The position numbers were made by a program, and so were the translations under genes. From the NCBI GenBank assembly GCA_028753945.1, contig JAPNXP010000013.1, positions 3,844,001-3,908,000 of the forward strand: DNA of 64,000 nucleotides, read 5' to 3'. This stretch comes from Hexactinellida sp. DTS-2022. Its lineage: Eukaryota; Porifera; Hexactinellida. The notes beneath the pieces were generated by a model. That model was not told where the DNA came from, searched no databases, and worked only from the letters and a program-made list of their open reading frames with translations. Shown here piece after piece: positions 45,360-57,685 of this stretch; the stretch's first letter is position 1, and every line of letters starts with the position of its first letter.

Positions 45360-47825
45360 GTGTTGTTTCATATTACAAAATGTGTATTTTTTCTCCAAAA
45401 CAATTAATGGCCCGTTAATTTATTCGGTCTATACCTACACTAATATGAGGGATGTTAAGTTTTATTGAGCTTATTTAAAGTATATTTGGCTTAATTAATT
45501 ATTAATTATTTATATGTCTACAACTGGAACAAAGGTCATATATTTGTAGGAAATATAGTAGATATTTTTCTGACACTTCTAAACTCTGTACGCATAACTA
45601 ATAACCGTTTCCACGTATTGTAGTTGAGTAGAATATCAAATTTGACCCTCAATATGGAATCACATACGAATTTAGGTTTTACCACCCTAAGTGGCCCTAA
45701 ATTAGAATTCATCTATTCTAAATTCTAATACACCTACTGAGCTGAGTCTTGCTATTCGAGTTAACTTTTCTACCAGAACTGGTACATGACTGAGAGAAAT
45801 AGTCGAAAATGTGTTACAACTCTCGGATCTGATAAACCCAAACGTCAACTACTATCTCGTTAGTTAGTTTAGTATGCAGCTATCTTCCTTTATTCTTTAT
45901 TTAAACGAGCCCTTTCGGTCTCGGTCACTTTGCGACGATTCAGCGCTGCACATGCAGGCCTCAATTGACGACCGCTGCGCGGCCTTACTACTCCATGAAA
46001 CTAATCATTTAGAATTATACATCTATGTGGTGTATAAATAAATTTCTCATAAAGTCCCTTTAATAAGAATGCTACACTTGTAATTTATTTGGGAAATTCA
46101 AATCCTCCCATTAGTAGCTCAATAAATTTCAGTTGCATGATAAGAAAGCTCGAATCCAAATAATACTAAAAGAAAAACATGCAATAGAATAGACAAATGA
46201 TTGATTGGTTAAATGAATTTATTTTCAATCAATCAAATTGCAGCCTCAGAAATCTTTCTATTATGCACAGGCTATTTATACTAATTGAATAAGTTAGCTG
46301 ATCCATACTAACAAACCCTCGAATTTAATTGGCTAACATATTATGTCACCTTGAGGACCCCTAATTTTCATTAGTGAGTGAAGAAATATTATACAATAAA
46401 ACTTCAATAAAACTTAGATAAGGATAAATAAATAAAATATATGTAATTAATTAATTAATTAATTAAAATACTAAATCGACTCAGGATATTTGATATGAGC
46501 ACCCCCAATAATTCCCAAAGTGTCCGCCACTGGTTAGAGGTCTCTATTTCGCAGCCAACGCTGCTACTCGCATGCATATTCGTAGTCAGTGTCTAAGGAG
46601 AGACACGAATATTCTATGTTTCTAGCTAAGGTATTTGTTGGGAATTCCAAGAAATTGACGGGACCCTACCATTCAATCGCCACCCCCTGGCTACCATACT
46701 GTGAATGGAGTAATACCAGTCTCTCATAGAACGCCTGGCACTAAGGCTTACATTCTGTACGAAGATGGATTAGCTTACCCGAGTTATCACATTAACTACA
46801 TATACTTCTGATGAATTTAGATAACTTATATCTCAAATAGATCTTGCTCTCATCTCGTCAGTTAATTCATTATTCTTGTGGTTTTACCTAATAAGTATTT
46901 TTGTTCTTTACCTAATAAGTCATTTTTGTTCTTTTACCTAATTAGTAATTTTTGTTCTTTTAAATATTGTTTTGTTTTGTTTTTTTAATACTTTTATTTG
47001 TATCTCTTTCCCTTTTAATATATTTTTGCTATGGAAGCACGATTTGTTATAATTGGGAGGCCGGGCCTTTGTCTAGAACCAGTGTGCCCCAATCGGTCCG
47101 TTTAGATAAGAAGTTAAATTTCTAACATAAGTATTACTGTATGTAATCTGAAGCTCAACTCTCCATTCTCATTTTGAGAGTTACTATTAATTGGTTCTGT
47201 TTATTTTAAGAACAATCGTAGATCGGGCAGAAGTTCTGATAAAGTGGAGTTAAATTTTAATTGACGAGCGAAGAACAACAGTATTTCTGACCAACAAGAT
47301 GGTAATAGATAATTAGAGGAAAATTTCAAATTAATTTTCTATAATTTTTAATTCATTAATTAAATTTCAGAAAACTGTTAACAACTCATGCTCATGTGAG
47401 ACAACATTATTTCTATATGAGTCTATTTAACATTCGAGCAAAAGGTTGGAAAAAGCTTGTACGTAATTGCTACTGCGTGATAATATCGTCACACCATAAT
47501 CATATTATAATGTCAAATTATGATCTAATAATCAAAATTTCCCCTTGTTCAATTTGACTATTTTATGCCAATATACGCGATAATTTAACAACCGTGAAGT
47601 GGCTGTTATCAGTGTTGTGTTGTTGTCTTCTTCAGCGAAGCGACCTTGCAATCGAAGCGGGCTAGTAGTATAATTACAAAGTCATTTCAGTACTGGGTAC
47701 TACAAAGCAGAGGTTATTTGAATAATAATTTTAGATTCCTCAAGTATGTAGCTAAACATATTGCTTTTTTATACAATAATACATCATTAGCGCGAACGGA
47801 AGTGATGGTATCTAAAGTTGTGTCA
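45360..47825. other. Downstream of PHYH: 3' UTR and unassigned DNA
   Basis: No second gene recognised. A (TTAA)n run lies at 46446-46465. 46480-46790 is somewhat richer in G+C but shows no coherent frame. 47465-47575 is a copy of the dispersed repeat at 7427 and 35120. The PHYH polyadenylation site should be in the first part but no strong AATAAA is seen before 46036. Confidence 0.35.
46881..46959 (+). repeat. Minisatellite, three ~26-bp units
   Basis: Three copies of TTTTACCTAATAAGTATTTT followed by TGTTC, with small differences. Confidence 0.8.
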
Positions 47826-50275
47826 GATTGACTATGTTCAATTGACTATGCTAAAAATTTTAACATCGGTGTCCCATATGTTACAGATGTGCATCTCGAG
47901 CCAAATTTTTGATAAAGCATTTTTTTATACCACTTTGACACCTTTGAAAATTTGTCTGGTCATAATTCGAAAAAATCAAAAATTGCAGCCTGTGCCGAGT
48001 CGACCAGGGTTGCCAATCCAATCCAATCGAGAAGATTTTCGATTGCCGATTGCTGCATTTTTCATCGATTGGATTGGTCCGATTTTTATCGATTGGATTG
48101 CAATCGATGAATTTTCATCGATTTTTTTCGATTGTTTGTTTTTCCAATTTCTAAATAATGCCAAAATTTAAAATGCTGAATTGCTAGTCAATTAAACCCA
48201 ATAATATATGTTTTAAGTTTGAACATATTATGAAGCATAACTCTTTGATATAATACTGAGAAGTAAACGATCGAAAAAAATCAAGAGAAACCATCTAAAA
48301 AAATCGATGATATTTTGGATTGTCGATTGCGAATGGATTGTCATCCGAATAATCGATTGTCGAAATTTGGCTCGATTGGATTGGATTGTCGATTGGATTG
48401 TCGATTGGATTGGATTGTCGATTGGATTGGATTGGATTGGATTAGCTACCCTGGTGCCGACGCATGTTCATTTGGTGGCGCTATATTTTAATGGTGGTTT
48501 ATTGATAGTCCCTCCAAAGGAACATGGTGTCGGAACAGGCTGCAATTTTGGTTTTTTTTTCGCCAAGTCATCATCACTATGAAGGTGTTAAATTATTTCA
48601 GAAAGGTGTTTCAGAAGGCCACAATCCTTAGAGTGGTGGAAGTTTCCATTTAGCTCACTTCATTTGAGAGTTATTCAAGTTTCAGTAAATATAATCTGTG
48701 ATGACTCAGCATTTTTTAAGTGCGTGTTGGATATTCACCCAACTCCAACCAACCCATGCGAATTATTTAATTTTCAAAATTGTAAAAATACATTTTTTTG
48801 ACGATGTTATAATCACCACAAGGTGTCAAGACCCACTTGTATAGGTAGTACGTGGCATAAGGACCAATTGATAAATTGAAAGTTTGTTTCTATCTATTAT
48901 CATCTCTGAGATTAATGAAATTTAGCTAATTAGTATAAATATTAAATTAATTTTTATTATTTAACACCATTATTATGTACAGCAAAATAAATTAAGTTCA
49001 ATTATTTGCAATTATTATTAATTTTAATTTAATTTAATATAATATTTGAATTCAGCGCACTCGATAACCCCAATAATCTAATTGGAACCGTCTCTAGAAG
49101 TCAAACACAGAGAGAATTAATTAGAATTAAATATGTCATGTATCCACATTGTGCAAGGATATTCTAAGCAGAAATAAATATAATCACATAATATGTCGTT
49201 GTTATGGAATGTAAAATCTTAGTTTTCAATTAGAAAATACAAGCCTAACCGATCTCACAGGTTAAATCAATATTATAATAACGCATTGAAACAATAGAAT
49301 TAGATTTAACACTTTCAATCGAACTGAAGTGTTAGTAAACAAAGAGAATTTGCAAGTCAATTGTGGCACAAACGAAGACCAATTTGAAAATTCGTGCAAT
49401 GTGAAAAGGTGTAGAATTTAATTCTCTATCGAATGCATATAAATTGAATTTTCGAGGACTATTTATTGTTACTTTTTTAACATTAAACAGGTTCAAAAAT
49501 GAATCCAAAAAGATGTCATCAAAAATCGTTACCTCAGGTGCACATCTGTAACCCATGAGACACATATCCTGAAAATTTGGACTCTTAGTTAATAAAACTC
49601 TGTTCTGTGGAGTGTCTACGGAATAATAAAATCCAAAATTGCAGCCTGTGCCGACGCATGTTCCTTTGGTGGCAATATATTTTGTTGGTGGTTTATTGAT
49701 AGTGCCTCCAATGGAACAAGCTGTCGGCACAGGCTGCAATTTTGGATTTTTTTTGCCAAGTCATCATCACTATAAAGGTGTTAAATTATTTCAGAAAGGT
49801 GTTTCAGAAGGCTACGACCCTTAGAGTGGTGGAAGTTTCCATTTAGCTCACTTCATTTGAGAGATATTCAAGTTTCAGTAGAATATAATCTGTGATGACT
49901 CAGCATTTTTTATGTGGGTGTTGGGTGATCACCCAACCCCAAACAACCCATTCGAAAAATAGAATTCACAAAATTGTCAAAACTCATTTTTTTGACGATG
50001 TCATTAACACCTCAAGGTGTCAAGACACATTTGCAGAGGTGCTACGTGGCATAAGGATCAATTGATACATTGGAAGTTTGTCTCTATCTTGTATAATCTC
50101 TGAGATTAATGAAATTTAGATAATTAGTATAAATATTTAATTAATCTATTAATAATTTAACGCCATTATTATGTATAGAAAAATAAATGAAGTTCAATTA
50201 TTTGCAATAATTATTAATTTAAATTGAATTTCACTATCATATTTGAATTCAGCGCACTCGTAATAATAAACCCCT
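47826..50275 (-). repeat. Right block, inverted segment with two hairpins
   Basis: After a diverged forward head (TTACAGATGTGCATCTCG, TTTGTCTGGTCATAATTC) a hairpin follows, left arm from 47976 and right arm ending near 48551, split by a hAT MITE. Then comes the body in reverse orientation (GCCAAGTCATCATCAC onward), an inverted head with the 77-codon frame on the minus strand (49332-49580), a second inverted hairpin 49633-49746, and another reversed body to about 50258, where it stops. Confidence 0.8.
48005..48453. mobile_element. hAT-type MITE with CGATTGGATTGGAT repeats, inside a hairpin arm
   Basis: 449 bp, ends CAGGGTTGCCAATCC and GGATTAGCTACCCTG. The right flank octamer is GTGCCGAC; the left flank is GTGCCGAGTCGAC, the same word disturbed by a small insertion. 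GTGCCGAC is also the target of the unrelated MITE at 9582. Confidence 0.8.
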
Positions 50276-51083
50276 CACAGAAGGGATGGGAGTGTGCTCC
50301 TTCTGATTACACTTCCCCAATGTTTAATTTAACTAGAATTTCAATATTCAAATTACATTTCATCTTAATGTAATACAATTTAATTAATGTTTGAATTGTG
50401 AAGACTTCAAATGTTTAATTAAATTAATTAAAGATTAATTATTACAAATAGAAATTAGGAATACGTGCTAGTTTTACGTTACTATCTTGAATAATAAATT
50501 GACATCATCATCAACGTAAAATATTCCAACTTCCAAGTGTTTCAATTGCACTTGTATGAAACACATATTCACTTACAAACCAATCAATAACAGTCATTAT
50601 CCTAGCAGATAGTAGGCTTATGTAATATGTTCTATTGTATTGAGTATACTATAGAGTAATTACAATATGGAGAAGATGGCTGATTTATGTAAATAATCGT
50701 TAATAAAACGTAGAATTGATTAGCGACCTAGTAATTTTAAATGATATATAGAAAGAACATCCTTAGGAGAATACAACCTCTATATTTTCAATAACTAATT
50801 CGAATTATTAAAGAGTCACTGGACCAGAATACAAATTTCGATATAACTGACGAACAAAAGCGAAATTGAGAAATCGGGCTTCGAGGTGATCATCTCCAGG
50901 AAATTCTATATCTCCTGTCCAAATTTTAAATCTCTATCACCAATGGTTTAGTCAGGCCATCGCGTACGGCCAGCCAGCCGGAAGTCCGACAGAGGTAAAT
51001 TCAATAGTGTGCACTTATAGTATAAAACTATAGTAGGACCCTACTATAACGTTTTTTACTAGAAGAAGCACACTAAAAATAAT
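50276..51083. other. Unassigned stretch between inverted and forward parts of the right block
   Basis: No similarity to the hairpin units seen. Around 51026 is CTATAGTAGGACCCTACTATA, a short palindrome. No coherent frame. Confidence 0.35.
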
Positions 51084-51396
51084 AAAGGCAGTGATTCCAA
51101 TACTGGGCCACTATACTATAGTATAGTCGGCACAGTAAAAATAAAAATAAAGGCAGTGATTTCAATACTGGGCCACTATACTATAGTACAGTCGACACAG
51201 TAAAAAATAATAATATTAAAGGCAGTAAGATTAGAACTGGGCCACTATACTATAGTATAGTCGGCACAGTAATAACTAACCAAAGCACTAAGAATAGAAC
51301 TGGGCCACTATACTATAGTATAGTCGGCACAGTAATAATAACCAAGGCACTAAGACCAATACTGGGCCACTATACTATAGTATAGTCGGGACAGTA
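51084..51396 (-). repeat. Five palindromic ~35-bp repeats, reverse orientation
   Basis: Spacers read AAAGGCAGTGATTCCAATA, AAAGGCAGTAAGATTAGAA, then CAAAGCACTAAGAATAGAA, the reverse complements of those in the 9.5-kb array and in the same relative order. They end just before a forward hairpin. Confidence 0.9.
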
Positions 51397-51402
51397 ATAA
51401 AA

Positions 51403-52202
51403 TCCAAAATTGCAGCCTGTGCCGACAGCATGTTCCATTGGAGGCACTATCAATAAACCACCATCAAAATATGGTGCCACCAAAGGAACATGCGTCGGCA
51501 CAGGCTGCAATTTTGGATTTTTTATTATTATTTTCCTTCCGTATCCTCTCCACAGAACAGAGTATTATTAATTAAGAGCCCAAATTTCAGGATCAGTGTC
51601 ACATGGGTTACAGATGTGCACCTGGGGTCACGATTTTTGATTACATTTTTTTGGACACATTTTTAAACCTGTTTAATGCTCAAACACCAACAATAAATAG
51701 TGCCCGAATATTAAAATTATATGCATTCGATAGAAAATTAAATTCTACACCATTTCACAGTGCACGAATTTTCAAATTGCGCTTCATTTGTGCCACTAAT
51801 GAGTTGCAAATTTCCTTTGTTTACTAACACTTCAGTTCAATTGAAAGTGTTAAATCTAATTCGATTGTTTCAACTCGCGATAATTATATTGATTCCACTT
51901 GTGAGATCGAGTAGGCTTCTATTTTCTAATTGACAATTGAGATTATATATTCCATAACAACGACAGATTATGTGATTATATTTCCTTCTGCGAGAATATT
52001 ATTGCACTGTTAATATACTGACGTAATTAATTATACTTAATTCAGTCTGTATTTGACTTGTGTAGAAGGTTCCAATTTGTTTATAAGGGGTCATCGAGTG
52101 TGCGGAATTGAAATTTGATAGCCAAATTGAATAATTAATTATTTATGACAAATAATTTAACTTAATAAATGTAAGTTGACATTGAAATTGGTGTTAAATT
52201 AT
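51403..52202 (+). repeat. Right block: forward hairpin and truncated unit
   Basis: Hairpin 51403-51517, then a forward head of the CTCTCCACAGAACAGAG type with an open 74-codon frame (51603-51827). The body breaks off after GGTGTTAAATTATA. Confidence 0.8.
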
Positions 52203-52876
52203 AAAAATCCAAAATTGCAGCCTGTGCCGACGCATATTCCTTTGGTGGCACTGTATTTTGGTGGTATTTATTGATAGTGCCTCCAAAGGAACATGCTGTC
52301 GGCACAGGCTGCAATTTTGGATTTTTTCCGCCAAGTCATCATCACTTTGAAGGTGTTAAATTATTTCAGAAAGGTGTTTCAGAAGGCAACGACCCTTAGA
52401 GTGGTGGAAGTTTCCATTTAGTTCACTTCATAGTAGAGATATTCAAGTTTCAGTATAATATAATAAGTGATGAGTCAGCATTTTTTATGTGAGTGTTGGG
52501 TGATCACCCAACACCACCAACCCACTCGAAAAATATTATTCAAAAAATTGTAAATACACATTTTTTGACGATGTCATCATCACTTCAAGGTGTCAAGACC
52601 CATTTGTAGAGGTGTTACGTGGCATAAGGATCAATTGATAAATTGGAAGTTTGTTTCTATCTGGTATAATCTCTGAGATTTATGATATTTAATTAATTAG
52701 TATAAATAATTATTAATATATTAATAATTTAACACCATTATTATGTACAGCAAAAAAAGTCAATTATTTGCAATTACATATCATTAATTTAAATATAATT
52801 TCATTATAATATTTGAATTCAGCGCACTCGATAACCCCAATAATCTGATTGGAACCGTCTCTATAAGTTAAACACA
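52203..52876 (-). repeat. Right block: inverted segment bounded by a hairpin
   Basis: Hairpin 52208-52321 in reverse orientation, followed by reversed body to about 52874 (AACCGTCTCTATAAGTTAAACACA). Left boundary is the hairpin edge; the right joins forward sequence at GATAGAAACAAACTTC. Confidence 0.8.
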
Positions 52877-53933
52877 TGATAGAAACAAACTTCAAATTTA
52901 TCTACCGTTCCTTGTGACTCGGTCCAAATAACAAATGCTTCTTCACACCTTGGGCGTTGATGACTTGGCGAAAAAAAATCCAAAATTGCAGCCTGCGCCG
53001 ACAGCATGTTCCTTTGGAGGCACTATCAATAAACCAACAACAAAATATAGTGCCACCAAAGGATCATGCGTCGGCACAGGCTGCAATTTTGTTTTTATTA
53101 TTTTTTCTCCGTAGACGGTGCCCTGGCCAGAGCTTTATAGTTGATGGGCTGAAACTTGGCATGTAGTTGCGGAGGGACCGTCTAATTTGCACCTGGGGTC
53201 ACGATTTTTGATTAAGAAATTTTTGACACATCTTTAACACCTTTCAAATTTTGTCTGGTCCATAACTCAAAAATTGTTTTACTAAACCCCCAAATTTTAT
53301 TTCACATTTGGATTCACCATAAAATTCCGCGTCTGATGGGAGAAGAAAACTTTCAATAAAGAGTTTTATTTCTGCCATAAATGGGGGTTGAAATTTCTTT
53401 GTTTACTCACACTTCAGTTTCAGTATAACTGTTAAATCTAATTCCATTGTTTCAACTTGTAATAATTATATTGATTTAACTTGTTAAATCTTACTCTATT
53501 GATTCACCTTGCGATAATTAAATTGATTTAACTTATAAATTGCAGCTGGCTTCTATTTAATTTACCATACAATGGATTAAATAAAATAATATAATATAAG
53601 GAATTTGTTGACTTAATTCAACTCAACCGTGGATAACAATGCTAAGATAAATAACTAATAATATAATTTATTATCAATACATAATGAATGAATGGCATCA
53701 AACTCAAGATGGTTTAAGGTAGAAACAAACTTCAAATTTATCTACCGTTCCTTGTGACTCGGACCAATTAACAAATGCTTCTTCACACCTTGGGCGTTGA
53801 TGACTTGGCGAAAAAAAATCCAAAATTGCAGCCTGCGCCGACAGCATGTTCCTTTGGAGGCACTATCAATAAACCACCAACAAAATATAGTGCCACCAAA
53901 GGAACATGCGTCGGCACAGGGTGCAATTTTGGA
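52877..53933 (+). repeat. Right block: short-form units
   Basis: Forward CTACCGTTCCTTGTGACTCG tail and hairpin 52979-53091, then a short-form unit with the GACGGTGCCCTGG head ending in hairpin 53819-53933. The latter unit resembles unit 7 at 20503-21334 closely. Confidence 0.8.
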
Positions 53934-55256
53934 TTTTATTACTGTGCCGACTATACTATAGTATAGTGGCCCAGTTCTAATCTTAGTGCTTTGGTTAGTT
54001 ATTATTACTGTGCCGACTATACTATAGTATAGTGGCCCAGTATTGGTCTTAGTGCTTTGGTTATTATTATTGGTCCGTAGATCCTCCACAGAACAGAGTT
54101 TTAGTAACTAAGAACTGAAATTTTCAGGATATGTGTCTCATGAGTTACAGATGTGCACCTGGGGTCACGATTTTTTATTACATTTTTTTGGACACATTTT
54201 TGCACCTGTTTAATATTAGAAAAATAACATTAAATAGTGCGAGAATATTTAATTTATATGCATTCGATAGAGAATTAAATTCTACACCTTTTCACAGTGC
54301 ACGAATTTTCAAATTGCGCTTCGTTTGTGCCACAATTTAGTTGCAAAATCCCTTTGTTTACTAACACTTCAGTTCAATTGAAGTGTTAAATCTAATTCTA
54401 TTGTTTCAACTCGTTATTATTATATTGATTCAACTTGTGAGATCGAGTAGGCTTCTATTTTCTAATAGAAAACTAAGATTCTACATTCCATAACAACGAC
54501 AGATTATGTGATTATATTTATTTCTCCGTGAATATTCTTGCACAATGGATACATGACATATTTAATTATAATTAATTCGTTCTGTGTTTAACTTATAGAG
54601 ACGGTTCCAATTAGATTATTGGTGTTATCGAGTGCGCTGAATTCAATTATTATAATGAAATGAAATTAAAATTAATAATAATTGCAAATAATTGAACTTC
54701 ATTTATTTTGATATACATAATATTGGTGTTAAATTATTAATAAATTAATTAAATATTTATACTAATTAGCTAAATTTCATTAATCTCAGAAATTATATCA
54801 GATATAAACAAACTTTCAATTTATCAATTGGTCCTTATGGCACGCACCACCTATACAAGTGGGTCTTGACACCTTGAGGTGATGATGACATCGTTAAAAA
54901 AATGTGTTTTTTCAATTTTGTTAATTCGATATTTAAAATGGGTTAGTTGATGTTGGGTGATGAACCAACACTCACATAAAAAATGCTGAGTCATCATCTA
55001 TTATATTCTACTCAAACTTGAATATCTCTAAAATGAAGTGAACTAAATGGAAACTTCCACCACTCTAAGGGTCGATGCCTTCTGTAACACCTTTTTGAAA
55101 TAATTAACACCTTCATAGTGATGATGACTTGGCGGAAAAAAATCCAAAATTGCAGCCTGTGCCGACAGCATGTTCCTTTGGAGGCACTATCAATAACCCA
55201 CCAACAAAATATAGTGCCACCAAAGGAACATGCGTCGGCACAGCTGCAATTTTGGA
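53934..55256 (+). repeat. Right block unit beginning with two palindromes
   Basis: Palindromes at 53939-54060 with the GTGCTTTGGTTA spacer type, then head TCCGTAGATCCTCCAC, an open 69-codon frame at 54131, body, and hairpin 55143-55256. Confidence 0.85.
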
Positions 55257-56467
55257 TTTTTATTATTCTTCCGTAGCTCATCCACAGAACAGAGTTTAAT
55301 TAACTAACAACCCAAATTTGCAGGACAGGTTTCTCATGGGTTACAGATGTGCACCTGGGGTCACGATTTTTTATTAACAAATTTTGGACTTTTTTTTGAC
55401 ACCTTTCAAATTTTGTCTGGTCCATAACTCAAAGAATGTTATACTAAACCCCCAATTTTCTTTTCACCTTTGGATTCACTATAAAATTCTCCATCTGATG
55501 GGAGATGAATGTTTTTACTAATAGGTTTGATTCATGCCATAAATTGGGGTTGAAATTTCTTTGTTTACTAACACTTCAGTTCAATTGAAAGTGTTAAATC
55601 TAATTCTATTGTTTCAACTCGTTATTATTATATTGATTCAACTTGTGAGATCGAGTAGGCTTCTATTTTCCAATTGAAAAAAAAGATTATATATTTCACA
55701 ACAACGACAGATTATGTGATTATATTTACTTCTGCGAGAATATTATTGGACTGTTAATATACTGACGTAATTAATTATAATTAATTCAGTCAGTATATTA
55801 CTTATATAGATGCTTATAATTTGTTTATTAGGGGTTATCGAGAGTGCTTAATTGAAATTTGATAACAAAATAATTAATTTATTATTCATGACAAAATAAT
55901 TTAATTTAATAATTGTAAGTTGACATTGAAATTGGTGTTAAATTATAAATAATATTAATTAATATTTATACTAATTAATTAAATATCATGAATCTCAGAA
56001 ATCAAATAAGATAGAAACAAACTTCCAATTTATCAATTGATCCTTATGCCACGTAACACCTCTACAAGTGGGTCTTGACACCTTGAGGTGATGATGACAT
56101 CGTAAAAAAAATGTGTTTTCACAATTTTGTGAATTATATAATTCAAATGGGTCGGTTCGTTTTGGGTGATGACCTAGAGCTCACATAAAAAATGCTGAGT
56201 CATCAGCTATTATATTCTACTGAAACTTGAATATCTTTGAAATGAAGTGAGCATAAAAGAAATTTACAACTCACTAAGGGTCGTTGCCTTTTGAAACACC
56301 TTTCTGAAATAATTTAACACATTCGTAGTGATGATGACATGGCGGAAAAAAAATCCAAAATTGCAGCCTGTGCCGACAGCATGTTCCATAGGAGGCACTA
56401 TCAATAAACCACACCAAAATATAGTTCCACCAAAGGAACATGCGTCGGCACAGGCTGCAATTTTGGA
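55257..56467 (+). repeat. Right block unit (hybrid head)
   Basis: Begins with CATCCACAGAACAGAG but switches at about 55370 to the TTTGTCTGGTCCATAACTC part of the other head type. Hairpin 56354-56467. Confidence 0.8.
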
Positions 56468-57685
56468 TTTTTATTATTATTTTTTATCCGTAGCCACTCC
56501 ACAGAACAGAGGTTTATCAACTAAGAGCCCAAATTTTTAGCACAAGTGTCTCATGGGTTACAGATGTGCACCTGGGGTTACGATTTTTGATTAACAAATT
56601 TTGGACACATCTTTAACACCTTTCAAAATTTGTCTGGTCCATAACTCAAAATATCTTTTACTAAACCCCCAAATTTTATTTCATATTTGGATTCATCTTA
56701 AAATTCTGCGTTTGATGGGAGAAGAAAATTTGTTAAAATTGGTTTAATTTCTGCCATGAATGGGAGTTGAAATTCCTTTGTTTACTCAACACTTCAATTT
56801 CAATAAAACTGTGAAATCTAATTCCATTGTTTCAACTTGTAATATTTATATTGATTCAACTTGTGAGATCGAGTAGGCTTCTATTTTCTAATTGAAACCC
56901 AAGATTTTACATTCCACAACAACGACAGATTAAGTGATTATATTTATTTCTACGAGAATATTCTTGCACTGTTAATAGACTGACGTAATTAATTTTAATT
57001 AATTCAGTCAGTATATGACTTATATAGATGTTCCAATTTGTGTATTAGGGGTTATCGAGTGTGCGGAATTGAAATTTGATAACCAAATTAATTAATTAAT
57101 TATTTATGACAAAATAATTTAACTTAATAATTGTAAGTTGACATTGAAATTGGTGTTATATTATAAATAATATTAATAATTATTTATACTAATTAATTAA
57201 ATATCATAAATCTCAGAATTCAAATAAGATAGAAACAAACTTCTACTTTATCAATTGATCCTTATGCCACGTAACACCTCTACAAATGGGTATTGACACC
57301 TTGAGGTGATGATGACATCGTCAAAAAAATGTGTTTTTACAATTTTGTTAATTAAATATTTAAAATGGGTTAGTTGATGTTGGGTGATGACCCAACACTC
57401 ACATGAAAAATGCTGTGTCATCAGCTATTATATTCTACTAAACTTGAATATTTCTAAAATGAAGTGAACTAAATGGAAACTTCCACCACTCTAAGGGTCG
57501 ATGCCTTCTGTAACACCTTTTTGAAAAAATTTAACACCTTCATAGTGATGATGACATGGCGAAAACAAAATCCAAAATTGCAGCCTATGCCGACAGCATG
57601 TTCCTTTGGAGGCACTATCAATAAACCACCACCAAAATATAGTGCCACCAAGGGAACATGCGTCGGCACAGGCTGCAATTTTGGA
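56468..57685 (+). repeat. Right block unit
   Basis: Hybrid head as in the preceding unit; hairpin 57571-57685. Confidence 0.8.
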
